A stretch of DNA of 64,000 bases. It comes from Mycobacterium scrofulaceum. GTDB taxonomy: Bacteria; Actinomycetota; Actinomycetes; Mycobacteriales; Mycobacteriaceae. The stretch is taken from positions 62,001 through 126,000 of the forward strand of contig NZ_MVIJ01000004.1 of the NCBI RefSeq assembly GCF_002086735.1, in the 5' to 3' direction. This document shows, piece after piece, positions 25,784-34,022 of the stretch (within the stretch, counting starts at the first letter, position 1; each line of letters begins with the position of its first letter). Made by a program: the position numbers and the translations under genes. A model generated the notes under the pieces. It was given only the letters and a program-made list of their open reading frames with translations. It made no database searches and was not told where the DNA came from.

Positions 25784-26989
25784 CTACCGAAGCACCTTGA
25801 CGGGCACGTTCTTCCAGCCCGCGACGTTTTGCATGTTCACCCGACTGCACCCGTCCCAGTCCACCTCGTAGCGGGGCATGAAGTCGAGGAGCCGCTCCAG
25901 CGCGATCCGGCTTTCCAGGCGGGCCAGCGCGGCGCCCAGGCAGCTGTGAATTCCGTACCCGAGCCCGAGGTGCTGCGCCTCGGTCTGGTCGCGCTCGATG
26001 TCGAAGGTGTCGGCGTCGGTGAAGGCCTCCGGATCGCGGTTCGCCGCGGCCCCGCACAGAAACACCGGTTTGCCGGGGGGAATCACCCCGCCGCTGACGT
26101 GTGCCTCCTTCAGGGTGTAGCGGACGTTGTACTGCACCGGCCCCTCGTAGCGCAGCAGCTCTTCCACCGCCCCGGGGATCTTGTCGCGGTCGTCCTGCAG
26201 CCTCTGCCACTGGTCGGGGTGGCGGGCGAAGATCACCGCCGCGTTGCCCATCAGCTTCGTGACCGTCTCGGCGCCAGCGCCACCCAAAAGCGTTGCGAAA
26301 CCACAGATCTCGATGTCGTCGAGCTTGCGCAGCTGGCCGTCTTCGCCGGGGATCTCGGCCGCGATCAACCGGCTGATCATATCGTCCTGCGGTTCCACGC
26401 GCCGCTCCTGGACGAGGCCGAAGTAGTACATCGCGGTGTCGATGTTGGCCTGCATGCCGGCTTCGCTGATCTCGATCTGACCCGGCTCGTGGGACAGGCT
26501 GGTGTCGATCCAGTGGCGCACCTGCTGGCGGTATTCCTCGGGCACCCCGGCCATCCGGGTGATGACTTCCACCGGGAACGGCCCGGAGAAGTCCTGGACC
26601 ACGTCGAAGTTTTCGGGGTCGGCGGCACCGAGGTATTTGTCGATCACCTCGACGATGGTCTCGCGCTGCGATTGGATCGCGCGCGGGGTGAACGCCTTGT
26701 TGAGCAGGCTGCGCATGTGGCGGTGCTCCGGCGGGTCCATGAAGATGATGGACTTCTGCTCGGGCGACACCCCGCGGCGCACCATCGCCAGGTCGCAACC
26801 GCGCGCCGAGGAATACGTCTCGAAATCCTTGAACGCGGCCGCGACGTCTTCGTGGCGGGTCAGCGCGTAGAAGTCTTCCTTCTCGTCGTAATACAGCGGC
26901 GATTCCTCGCGCATCCGCCGGTAGATGTCGAACGGATTGTTGAAGTAGTCCTCGGAATACGGATCGAAGACGACCTTCGGTTTTGTCAC
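25784..26989 (-). CDS. Cytochrome P450
   Basis: 401 residues. Heme loop 'LGYGIHSCLGAALARLE' with Cys350, I-helix 'GGAGAETVTKL', ExxR in 'VEELLRYE'. The substrate-recognition start 'FDPYSEDYFNNPFDIYRRM' is typical of soluble actinobacterial P450s. Co-transcribed with the ferredoxin at 25575. The promoter region carries a 10-bp inverted repeat and GTAACG direct repeats, unlike other sites in the window, so a distinct regulator is likely. CYP family not assigned. Confidence 0.95.
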   Translation of the reverse strand: MTKPKVVFDPYSEDYFNNPFDIYRRMREESPLYYDEKEDFYALTRHEDVAAAFKDFETYSSARGCDLAMVRRGVSPEQKSIIFMDPPEHRHMRSLLNKAFTPRAIQSQRETIVEVIDKYLGAADPENFDVVQDFSGPFPVEVITRMAGVPEEYRQQVRHWIDTSLSHEPGQIEISEAGMQANIDTAMYYFGLVQERRVEPQDDMISRLIAAEIPGEDGQLRKLDDIEICGFATLLGGAGAETVTKLMGNAAVIFARHPDQWQRLQDDRDKIPGAVEELLRYEGPVQYNVRYTLKEAHVSGGVIPPGKPVFLCGAAANRDPEAFTDADTFDIERDQTEAQHLGLGYGIHSCLGAALARLESRIALERLLDFMPRYEVDWDGCSRVNMQNVAGWKNVPVKVLR

Positions 26990-27021
26990 TGAATCCTCCT
27001 CAGCGGCGAGGGCGGGCTGAA

Positions 27022-27063
27022 ACCGTTACAGCCGAGTCGTTGACTGTAACGGTAACGGTAATA
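27022..27063. promoter_or_regulatory. Inverted repeat ACCGTTACAG-N12-CTGTAACGGT plus GTAACG direct repeats
   Basis: Perfect 10-bp arms at 27022-27031 and 27044-27053, and overlapping tandem hexamers GTAACG-GTAACG-GTAATA at 27046-27063. They lie 33-74 bases before the P450 ATG at 26989 and are the only clear structure in the gap. Probably an operator for the P450-ferredoxin operon. Confidence 0.65.
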
Positions 27064-27101
27064 CTTTCGTGACGAACCGGAAAGACCGAAACGCCGACAT
27101 C

Positions 27102-27908
27102 TCACCGTGGGTGACCCATCAAGGTCAGCGCGGCGTCGGCCGCTTCCAGCACGGCGCCACCGCCGACCCCGGCCCGGTCGGCCAGGTCGACCAGCAGGCG
27201 GACGTCCTTTTGCAGCAGCGATCCGGCCACGCCGGCGAGCCGGTCCAATCCGCCGATGCCGCCAAGGGCGTTGAGTGCGAAACTGTTCCCGCTGCTGCGC
27301 GAGACGACTTCGTTGAGACGGTCGAGGTCGATGCCGAGCGCGCCGGCAAGCGACAGCGCGGAGGCCGCGGTCCCCAGGTGGGCGGTGAAGAGCAGGTTGT
27401 TGAGCAGCTTGGTGGTTTGACCGGATCCCAGCTCACCGAGGTGCACGACCGGGTCGGCATAGGTGGCGAAGACGGGGCGGCAACGCTCGACGACGTCGGC
27501 GTCGCCGCCGACCATCACCAGCAGGCGCCCCTCGGAGGCCGCCGGTCCACCGCCGCTCACCGGCGCGTCGACGACCGAAATACCCTTGGCGGCGGCCTTC
27601 TTCGCGAGTTCCCGGCAGGTGTTGGGGTGCACGGTGCTGTGCACCGCGATCACTCCGCCCGGCTTCATCGCCGCCAACAGCCCGCCGGCGATCTGGTCGA
27701 CGTCGGCGTCGCCCACGACGCACAGGCAGACCAGGTCACTGGCGGCGGCGAGCGCGGCCGGGGACTCGGCGATCGCCGCCGCGGTGCCGGCGAACGGCTC
27801 GAGGGTCGCGGGTCTGCGCGCCCACAGCGTCGTCTGGTAGCCGCCGTCGACGATCCGGCGGGCCATGGGGCCGCCCTGGCTGCCCAGACCGATGAATCCG
27901 ACCCTCAT
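27102..27908 (-). CDS. NAD(P)-dependent beta-hydroxyacid dehydrogenase (3-hydroxyisobutyrate dehydrogenase family)
   Basis: 268 residues from ATG 27908 (ATGA overlap with the upstream hydrolase stop). Rossmann start 'GFIGLGSQGGPMARRI', substrate motif 'DAPVSGGGPAASEG' and catalytic Lys in 'GQTTKLLNNLL'. The family oxidises or reduces beta-hydroxy acids, including glyoxylate-type compounds. A paralogue lies at 39630. Third gene of the 30456-27102 operon. Confidence 0.9.
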   Translation of the reverse strand: MRVGFIGLGSQGGPMARRIVDGGYQTTLWARRPATLEPFAGTAAAIAESPAALAAASDLVCLCVVGDADVDQIAGGLLAAMKPGGVIAVHSTVHPNTCRELAKKAAAKGISVVDAPVSGGGPAASEGRLLVMVGGDADVVERCRPVFATYADPVVHLGELGSGQTTKLLNNLLFTAHLGTAASALSLAGALGIDLDRLNEVVSRSSGNSFALNALGGIGGLDRLAGVAGSLLQKDVRLLVDLADRAGVGGGAVLEAADAALTLMGHPR

Positions 27909-28804
27909 CCCGCCTCCAGGTCGCCCTCGGTGTCGACGGGTTTCGCGCGGGCGGCCAGGCAGTCGTCGGCGAACGCGAATACCCTCGCGTGGTAGGCGGC
28001 CGCGGTGTGACCGAGGCTCATGTTGTGTCCCGCGTCGGGCTGGCGGTGCACGGTGAACGACGGCGAACCGGAGAACAGCTTTTCGATCTCCTCCATCGCG
28101 GAACCGTCGTTCTGCCAAACCTTTTCGTGCTCGGCAATGCTGAATTGCACCGGGACGCGCACGGCGGGGGCGAGCGCTGGAAAGTCCTGGCGGGCCCAGT
28201 TGGACACCATTTGGTCCTCGTAGGACGGTGCGGTCGGCGAGACGGTGGCGCCGGTGAGCACCTCGGGCGGATACAGACGTTCCGGATGCCAGAGCAGCTC
28301 ACGCAGGCCGGCAGGCCGGCGTTCGCGCGTCGCCGTCTTCAGGATCTCCCGGGCCGCAGCGTGATAGTGCCGGCCGGTGCCGGCCAGTTCGATGCCCAGC
28401 AGGTCGGCTCCACGCTGGTCGGCGCCCATCCGCAGCACGAGCTCGCACCCGCCGGAATGGCCCATCAGGAACAGTCCCGCGCCGCGCGGTCGGTCCCCGA
28501 GGATGCGATCCACCGCCCCGTAGGCGAGGTCGACCCGCTGCTCGGGCCGGGCCATCGCCTCCGGGTAGGGCGCGGAGCTGCCGTAGCCGGGGCGGTCGAG
28601 CGCCACCACGGTGAATCCGGCCGCCGCGCCGGTCCGCAGCAGGGACAGCGACGGGTGGCCGGGGCAATCGAAATAGATTGCGGTGGTGCCTCCGCCGTGA
28701 ACGGCGACGATCACGGCCTTGGGGTCGGGGGCCTCGGCGACCAGTGCCGAGATCGGCACGCCGTCGACGATCACCAGCCGGGGCCGGGGCGCGGCTTGGC
28801 TCAT
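27905..28804 (-). CDS. Alpha/beta hydrolase
   Basis: 299 residues. Nucleophile elbow 'MGHSGGCEL' with Ser, oxyanion region 'VHGGGTTAIYF', acid in 'FSIAEHEKVW' and catalytic His in 'DAGHNMSLGH'. It could be an esterase, thioesterase or C-C hydrolase. ATG overlaps the stop of the DUF35-thiolase gene and its own stop overlaps the dehydrogenase start, so all three are translationally coupled. Confidence 0.9.
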   Translation of the reverse strand: MSQAAPRPRLVIVDGVPISALVAEAPDPKAVIVAVHGGGTTAIYFDCPGHPSLSLLRTGAAAGFTVVALDRPGYGSSAPYPEAMARPEQRVDLAYGAVDRILGDRPRGAGLFLMGHSGGCELVLRMGADQRGADLLGIELAGTGRHYHAAAREILKTATRERRPAGLRELLWHPERLYPPEVLTGATVSPTAPSYEDQMVSNWARQDFPALAPAVRVPVQFSIAEHEKVWQNDGSAMEEIEKLFSGSPSFTVHRQPDAGHNMSLGHTAAAYHARVFAFADDCLAARAKPVDTEGDLEAG

Positions 28805-30456
28805 GTGTCCGTCCGCAGCAGCAGCACACCGCTGGGCGTGAGGCCGCCGCTGCTGACCACGCCGACCCGGGCGTCGGCGACCTGGCGGTCACCGGCCTCC
28901 CCGCGGAGCTGGGTGACGGCCTCGTGGACGAGGCCCATGCCGTGGGTGCGCCCGTGCGAAAGCTGGCCGCCGTGCGTGTTGAGCGGCAGCTGGCCGTCGC
29001 GGGCGATGTTCTTGCCGCCGTCGAGGAAGTCTTTGGCCTCCCCGATTCCGCAGAATCCCAGCGCCTCGATCCAGGACAGGCAGTTCATGGTGAAGCCGTC
29101 GTAGAGCTCGGCGATATCGACGTCGGCCGGCCGCAGCGAGGTGCGGGTCCACACGTGTGCGGCCTGGCCCAGTACCTGCGGCTCATGGGTCAAAGTGCTT
29201 TGGTCCCAATCGATTCGCTCGATGATCTGCGTGCCCACCGCCTCCACCAGCACGGGCGGTTTGGCGAGGTCACGCGCGGCGTCGACGGCCGAGACGATCA
29301 CCGCGATGGCGCCGTCGCACGGCACGTCGCAGTCGTAGAGACCGAAGGGCGTGGTGATGGGCCGCGCGTTCAGGTAGTCGTCCATCGTCATCGGCGACCG
29401 GTAGACGGCGGTCGGATTGAGCTCCGCGTTGGCCCGCTGGTTCAACGCGATCCAGCCCAGCGTCTCCTTCGTGGTGCCGTATCGGTGAAAGTGCCGCTGC
29501 GCGTTCATCGCCAAGGTGTGTGCCGCGGATGTTGCGCCAAATGGCATCTGCCAGCCGGACATCCGGCCCATCGACGGGATGATCTTGCCCTGCTTCATCA
29601 GTTCGCCGTTGGTGGCCTCCCACAGCGTGCGGAAGCAAAGCACGTGGCGGGCGAGGCCGCAGGCGACCGCCTGCATGGCGGCGATCAGCGATCCGCCCGG
29701 ACCGAACGTTTCCATGGCGCCGTTGTGCCATGTCGGCCGGATGCCGAGTGCCGCCTCGAGAGCGGTGACGCCGCCCTCTCCGAAGCCGCCGACATTTATC
29801 GCGCCGGGATAGGTCGACAAGCCGTCGATGTCGGCGAACGTCAGGCCGGCATCGGCGACCGCCGCCTCACACGCCTGCACGGTCAGCGCGAGCGGCGGTT
29901 GCATCAACCGGCGACCGATGGGCGACATCCCGATGCCGCTCAGCGCGACCTTGTCCTCGAACTTGTCGGTGGTCAGCATCGGCCGGACGTAATCGCCGAA
30001 GCGCTCCGGCGCGATCTCGTCGTCCGGCAGGGCTGCCCGCTCGGTGTCCGCGGTCGGCCGAAACAGCGGCAGCCAGACGTCTTCGGCCTGCTCGAAGACG
30101 ACCTCCACCTGTTGGCCGAGTTCGAGGCGATCGGGATCGGCCTCCACGATGTTGGTGGTCAGCCGAACGCGCGGGTCCTCGGCGATGGCGACCTGGGCGA
30201 TCACGTAGGGCGCCGGCATGCCCGGCAGGCTGAACCGGTGATTCACGGTGAAGCCGGCCAGCGTCGCCTTGCCGGAGACCGCCCGCACACCCATATCGCG
30301 CGATCGGCAGTACCGGCACACCGGCGCCGGGGGGTGGATCAACGCGTCGCAGTTCTTACATTCCTGCAGCCGCAGCGTGCCGTCGGCGCCCGAGGTCCAG
30401 AAGAATTCGTTGTCCTGCGTGATCAGGGGCAGCGGTCGTCCCGGTGCTGCTGACAC
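28801..30456 (-). CDS. DUF35 (Zn-ribbon/OB-fold)-thiolase fusion, probable retro-aldolase type
   Basis: 551 residues from GTG 30456, with GGAGGT upstream. Residues about 20-135 are a DUF35 module: zinc ribbon 'CKNCDALIHPPAPVCRYC', then an OB fold. Residues about 160-551 are an SCP-x/Ltp2-like thiolase fold. The usual nucleophilic Cys position is in a Gly-rich segment ('ETFGPGGSLIAA'), while the conserved 'CDVPCDGAIAVI' and 'THGGQLSHGRTHG' are kept. In mycobacterial sterol side-chain breakdown, Ltp2 with a separate DUF35 protein is an aldolase; here both parts are one chain. Likely role: retro-aldol release of a short acyl-CoA. Confidence 0.88.
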   Translation of the reverse strand: MSAAPGRPLPLITQDNEFFWTSGADGTLRLQECKNCDALIHPPAPVCRYCRSRDMGVRAVSGKATLAGFTVNHRFSLPGMPAPYVIAQVAIAEDPRVRLTTNIVEADPDRLELGQQVEVVFEQAEDVWLPLFRPTADTERAALPDDEIAPERFGDYVRPMLTTDKFEDKVALSGIGMSPIGRRLMQPPLALTVQACEAAVADAGLTFADIDGLSTYPGAINVGGFGEGGVTALEAALGIRPTWHNGAMETFGPGGSLIAAMQAVACGLARHVLCFRTLWEATNGELMKQGKIIPSMGRMSGWQMPFGATSAAHTLAMNAQRHFHRYGTTKETLGWIALNQRANAELNPTAVYRSPMTMDDYLNARPITTPFGLYDCDVPCDGAIAVIVSAVDAARDLAKPPVLVEAVGTQIIERIDWDQSTLTHEPQVLGQAAHVWTRTSLRPADVDIAELYDGFTMNCLSWIEALGFCGIGEAKDFLDGGKNIARDGQLPLNTHGGQLSHGRTHGMGLVHEAVTQLRGEAGDRQVADARVGVVSSGGLTPSGVLLLRTDT

Positions 30457-30514
30457 GTCACCTCCGCGAGCCGAACGGGCCCGGTGTGGCTTGGTAGGCC
30501 CGTTATACGAATCG

Positions 30515-30529
30515 GAGAATTACGTTATC
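30515..30529. promoter_or_regulatory. Imperfect motif copy GAGAATTACGTTATC
   Basis: One perfect half-site (GAGAAT) and a second half with two mismatches, 59 bases upstream of the DUF35-thiolase operon start. Possibly a weak site of the same regulator; low weight on its own. Confidence 0.35.
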
Positions 30530-30562
30530 ACTCGCAGGCAGGCGCGATCGAGACGGTATTGG

Positions 30563-30883
30563 TCAAAGCGGCACCCAGGCGCCGCCCACATAAACACCCC
30601 ACTGGTGGAAGCGGACGCTCCACATCGGAGGGGCCGATGTCCACCCCGGCTGCGGCGGGGGAGGCGGCACGTCCTGCCCGGCGAAGGACGGCGCGTACGG
30701 CGGCGGGGGTGTGTACCAGGGCGGTGGTGGCGGCGGCGGTTTGCACTCGCGCGTCGCCGGATTGAACGCCATGTTGGACTCGCACTGCGCCGAGCCGATT
30801 CCCGGCGTCGCGATCACCGCGACGGCCGTCGCCGCGAAGGCGACCGCGACGACGGCGGCCAGACGACGAACAAACCACTCCAT
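30563..30883 (-). CDS. Small secreted Pro-rich protein
   Basis: 106 residues. Signal peptide with basic start, hydrophobic 'LAAVVAVAFAATAVAVIATP' and probable cleavage after 'GSA'. The mature part has two Cys ('CESNMAFNPATRECKPPP') and a long Pro stretch, then 'WGVYVGGAWVPL'. Function unknown; a cell-envelope or exported protein. It lies outside the upstream operon, which ends its promoter region at about 30457. Confidence 0.8.
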   Translation of the reverse strand: MEWFVRRLAAVVAVAFAATAVAVIATPGIGSAQCESNMAFNPATRECKPPPPPPPWYTPPPPYAPSFAGQDVPPPPPQPGWTSAPPMWSVRFHQWGVYVGGAWVPL

Positions 30884-31069
30884 GGTGGGCCTCCCATTGG
30901 GCCATCCTGACCTCGGCCCGTACAGCTTATTCCGTCACTACCGCCCTGACCAGGGCGAAGAACGTCCGTGGTGGCGCAACGCGGCGCCGGCGCCTGCCGT
31001 GGGGTCGCCGTCCGCCCTGGCGCTATGCTCTCGTGCGGGATATCAAGTACTTCACATTCGGAGGCCTGG

Positions 31070-31987
31070 TTGCTCGACGCGGAAAAGATCCTGATCACCG
31101 GCGCGACGGGCAAGATCGCGTTTCCCCTCGCACGGGCGCTGGCGGCGACGAACGAAGTATGGGGCGCCGCGCGCCTCAGAGACCCCGCGGACCGGCAACG
31201 GCTCGTCGACGCCGGCATCAAACCGGTGGCCCTGGACATCGGTGCGGGGGACTTTTTCGGCCTCCCGGGCGATTTCGGCTATGTCTTCCACGCGGCGGTG
31301 GACCCCGGCGCGGACGACTGGACCCGCTGCGTCGAAACGAACGCGCAAAGGTCCGGCGACCTGCTCCACCACTGCCGCGCCGCCAAGGGTTTCGTCTTCT
31401 GTTCAACCGGCTCGATCTACGCATACCAAGGGCGGCGGCCGTTGACCGAGGCCGATCCGCCGGGGGTACCGCTGCGCGCGAACTACAGCTTCGCCAAGGT
31501 CGCGGCGGAGCAGGCGTGCACCTGGGTCGCCCGGCATCATCGGATCCCGCTGACCATCATCCGGATCTGCTCGACCTATGGACCCGAGGGCGGCGCCCCC
31601 GCCGACCGGCTCGAGGCGATGCTGGCGGGCAAGCCAATCCGGCTGCATCCCGACACGCCGAACAACTACAACCCGATCTACGAAGACGACTACGTCCGAC
31701 TCGGCATCCGCGCGATGGAGGTCGCCTCGGTGCCGCCGGTCGTGGTCAACTGGGCCGGTAGCGAAACGGTCAGCGCCGAGGATTACTGCGGCTTCATGGG
31801 CCGGTTGATCGGAGTGGACCCGATCTTCGAGTACGCGCCCGACGCACACACCCCGCTATGGCCGGATGTCACCCGCATGCACGAGGTGCTGGGACGCACG
31901 AAAGTGCCCTGGCGCGAGGGATTTCGGCGCATGATCGCGGCCCGGCACCCCGAAATTGCGCTGTCCGAACGCGATTCGGCGAGATGA
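31070..31987 (+). CDS. NAD-dependent epimerase/dehydratase family protein
   Basis: 305 residues from TTG 31070, with GGAGG 5 bases upstream; the longer frame from 30968 lacks a site. Extended SDR: 'ILITGATGKIAFPLA' and catalytic 'LRANYSFAKVAAEQ' (Tyr-x3-Lys). Members act on sugar nucleotides or on lipid and steroid-like ketones; the latter suits the context. ATGA at its end overlaps the upstream ATG option of the next gene. Confidence 0.87.
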   Translation: MLDAEKILITGATGKIAFPLARALAATNEVWGAARLRDPADRQRLVDAGIKPVALDIGAGDFFGLPGDFGYVFHAAVDPGADDWTRCVETNAQRSGDLLHHCRAAKGFVFCSTGSIYAYQGRRPLTEADPPGVPLRANYSFAKVAAEQACTWVARHHRIPLTIIRICSTYGPEGGAPADRLEAMLAGKPIRLHPDTPNNYNPIYEDDYVRLGIRAMEVASVPPVVVNWAGSETVSAEDYCGFMGRLIGVDPIFEYAPDAHTPLWPDVTRMHEVLGRTKVPWREGFRRMIAARHPEIALSERDSAR

Positions 31988-31998
31988 GGAGGCTCCCC

Positions 31999-32742
31999 GT
32001 GCAGCTTCCCGGAACGCCGTCGGACCAGGTGGCCGAGGTCCTCGCCGCCGGCCGGGGCGAGATCACCACGCTGTTCGTGTCGATGGCGACCCGCCATCCC
32101 GACGGGCTGGACGCCGAGTACCTGCGCTGGCACACCCTCGACCATCGGCCGGAACAACACCGGTTGGCCGCGGTGCGGGCCTCGTTGCGGTTGGTGTCGA
32201 CACCGGCCTGCCGCTCCGCCCGGGCGGTCGGCGGCGGGCCGTTGGACCGTGTCGACCACGTCATGACGTACTTCTTCACCGATCGGGCGGGCCTGCGCGG
32301 TTTCAACGACCTGTCCACGGCGCTCGGCGGGGCCGGCCGCAAAGTCCCGCTGCTGCCACCGGTGGAGCGCGGCGTCTACGAGGTGCAGACCAAGGCGGCC
32401 GCGCCCCGGGTCAGGGTGGGATCGGACGTCCTGCCCTGGCTTCCCGTGCGCGGCGCCTTCCTGTTGGTCGAGCGGGGATCGGCGGCGACCGACCCGCTGG
32501 CGGACGTCGCCGGCGTGGCCGGCGTCTGGTCCGCCGTTTCGCGTCAGGCCGACGCGAGCCTGGCGAGCGCCCCGGCGGGCCAGTCGATCACGTATTGCTT
32601 CCTCGACGACGACCCGGTCGACGCCGCCGAACGGCTGCGCCCGGCGCTGTCGGCGCGCTGGGAGCGGGCGGGCATCGAACCTCTTTTTGCCGCACCGTTT
32701 TTCGCCGTGGTTCCGTACGAATGGGATCGGTATGTCCCCTAG
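31999..32742 (+). CDS. EthD-like (dimeric alpha/beta-barrel) protein
   Basis: 247 residues from GTG 31999, placed 6 bases after GAGGAGG; ATG 31984 in frame overlaps the previous stop. The N-terminal half resembles EthD domains ('LDAEYLRWHTLDHRPEQHRL', 'DHVMTYFFTDRAGLRGF'), and the second half may be a divergent repeat. EthD-type proteins help P450-dependent or ring-modifying catabolism. Sits between the epimerase and LLM genes; function not firm. Confidence 0.65.
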   Translation: MQLPGTPSDQVAEVLAAGRGEITTLFVSMATRHPDGLDAEYLRWHTLDHRPEQHRLAAVRASLRLVSTPACRSARAVGGGPLDRVDHVMTYFFTDRAGLRGFNDLSTALGGAGRKVPLLPPVERGVYEVQTKAAAPRVRVGSDVLPWLPVRGAFLLVERGSAATDPLADVAGVAGVWSAVSRQADASLASAPAGQSITYCFLDDDPVDAAERLRPALSARWERAGIEPLFAAPFFAVVPYEWDRYVP

Positions 32743-32754
32743 CCGCGGGGTCGC

Positions 32755-33711
32755 ATGCGCGTCGGCATAATGGCCGGGTCCGACAAGGAGCGTCCGCGGG
32801 CCGACCGGCTGGCCGGGGTGATCGCCGACGCCACCGCGGCCGAAAGTGCTGGTTTCGAGACCTTTTGGATGCCGCAGGTGCCCGGCTACCTCGACGCGTT
32901 GACCGTCGTATCGCTGATCGGGCAGGCCACCCATCGCATCGAGGCCGGCACGGCGGTCGTCCCGATTCAAACCCGCCATCCGATGATCATGGCGCAACAG
33001 GCGTTGACCACCCAGGTCGCGTGCGGCGGGCGGTTCACACTCGGCGTCGGGCCCTCGCACCACTGGATCATCGACGGCCAACTCGGGTTGCCCTACGATC
33101 GCCCGGCGGGCCTGATGCGCGACTATCTCGACGTGCTCGACGCGTCCTTCGCGGGTCCGGGGACCGTCGATGTCGTCAACGGCACCTACCGCGTGCACGC
33201 CCCGGTGGATGTCACCGACAGGTACCGGGTTCCGGTCCTGTTGGCCGCGCTCGGTCCGGCGATGCTGCGCCTCGCCGGTGAGCGGGCCGGCGGCACGATC
33301 TTGTGGATGGCCGACGAGCGGGCGATCGGCGACCACGTCGTGCCGCGCATCACCGCGGCGGCCGGCCGGGCCGGTCACCCCGCACCGCGGATCGTCGCCG
33401 GCGTTCCGGTGGCGCTGTGCGCGAGCGACGAGACGGAAGCCGCCCGCGCCTACGCCAGTGAGGTGCTCGGGCACGCGGATTTCTCGCCGAACTATGTGCG
33501 ACTGCTCGAGCACGGTGACTCAGCCGACGTCGGCGACACGATGGCGGCCGGTGACGAATCGGCCGTCCTCGCCCGGCTGCTCCGCTACCGCGACGCGGGC
33601 GTCACGGACCTCGCGGCGCGAATCGTCCCCGTGGGTAGGGACGCAACCGAACGCGCCGCGTCGCGACGCCGTACCCAGGAGTTCCTGTCGTCGCTGTGTC
33701 CGGCGTTGTGA
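32755..33711 (+). CDS. LLM-class F420-dependent oxidoreductase
   Basis: 318 residues. Luciferase-like TIM barrel: 'AAESAGFETFWMPQV', 'RIEAGTAVVPIQTRHP', 'FTLGVGPSHHWII'. In mycobacteria this group mostly uses coenzyme F420 to reduce or oxidise ketones, enones or alcohols in lipid metabolism. It ends the plus-strand trio of epimerase, EthD-like and LLM genes (12-base gaps). Confidence 0.9.
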   Translation: MRVGIMAGSDKERPRADRLAGVIADATAAESAGFETFWMPQVPGYLDALTVVSLIGQATHRIEAGTAVVPIQTRHPMIMAQQALTTQVACGGRFTLGVGPSHHWIIDGQLGLPYDRPAGLMRDYLDVLDASFAGPGTVDVVNGTYRVHAPVDVTDRYRVPVLLAALGPAMLRLAGERAGGTILWMADERAIGDHVVPRITAAAGRAGHPAPRIVAGVPVALCASDETEAARAYASEVLGHADFSPNYVRLLEHGDSADVGDTMAAGDESAVLARLLRYRDAGVTDLAARIVPVGRDATERAASRRRTQEFLSSLCPAL

Positions 33712-33725
33712 TCAGCGCGGCGGAC

Positions 33726-34022
33726 TCAACGCGTGAATCCCCACTCCGCCTCGTTCTCTTCGGTTTTGAGGCGCTCGGCCGGGTCGTCCGCGTCGGTGAG
33801 CGGCGGGTGCGCGGAGGGGGAGGTGCGCTCGCCGAGCTCGGCGATGGCGTGCACCGGGCAGTCCATCAGCGCGCGCATGACCGCGTCGCGGTCCCCCTCC
33901 GCCACGGTGCCATCGCCGATGAGGGACGCGTAACCCCAGTCGTCCAGCGAGAAGTATCCCGGCGCGTACTTCGCGCAGATGCCGAAGCCGTCGCATACCG
34001 TGCGGTCCAACCGGATCTTCAC
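33726..34022 (-). CDS. [3Fe-4S]-type ferredoxin with extended tail
   Basis: 98 residues from GTG 34022 (GTGA overlap with the NuoF-like stop). Cluster motif 'CDGFGIC' with Phe at the variable position, then 'DCPVHAI'. A 35-residue acidic tail follows, unlike the other three ferredoxins here (62-66 residues). Coupled to the NuoF-like flavoprotein, so it is probably reduced by it from NADH. Confidence 0.9.
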   Translation of the reverse strand: MKIRLDRTVCDGFGICAKYAPGYFSLDDWGYASLIGDGTVAEGDRDAVMRALMDCPVHAIAELGERTSPSAHPPLTDADDPAERLKTEENEAEWGFTR

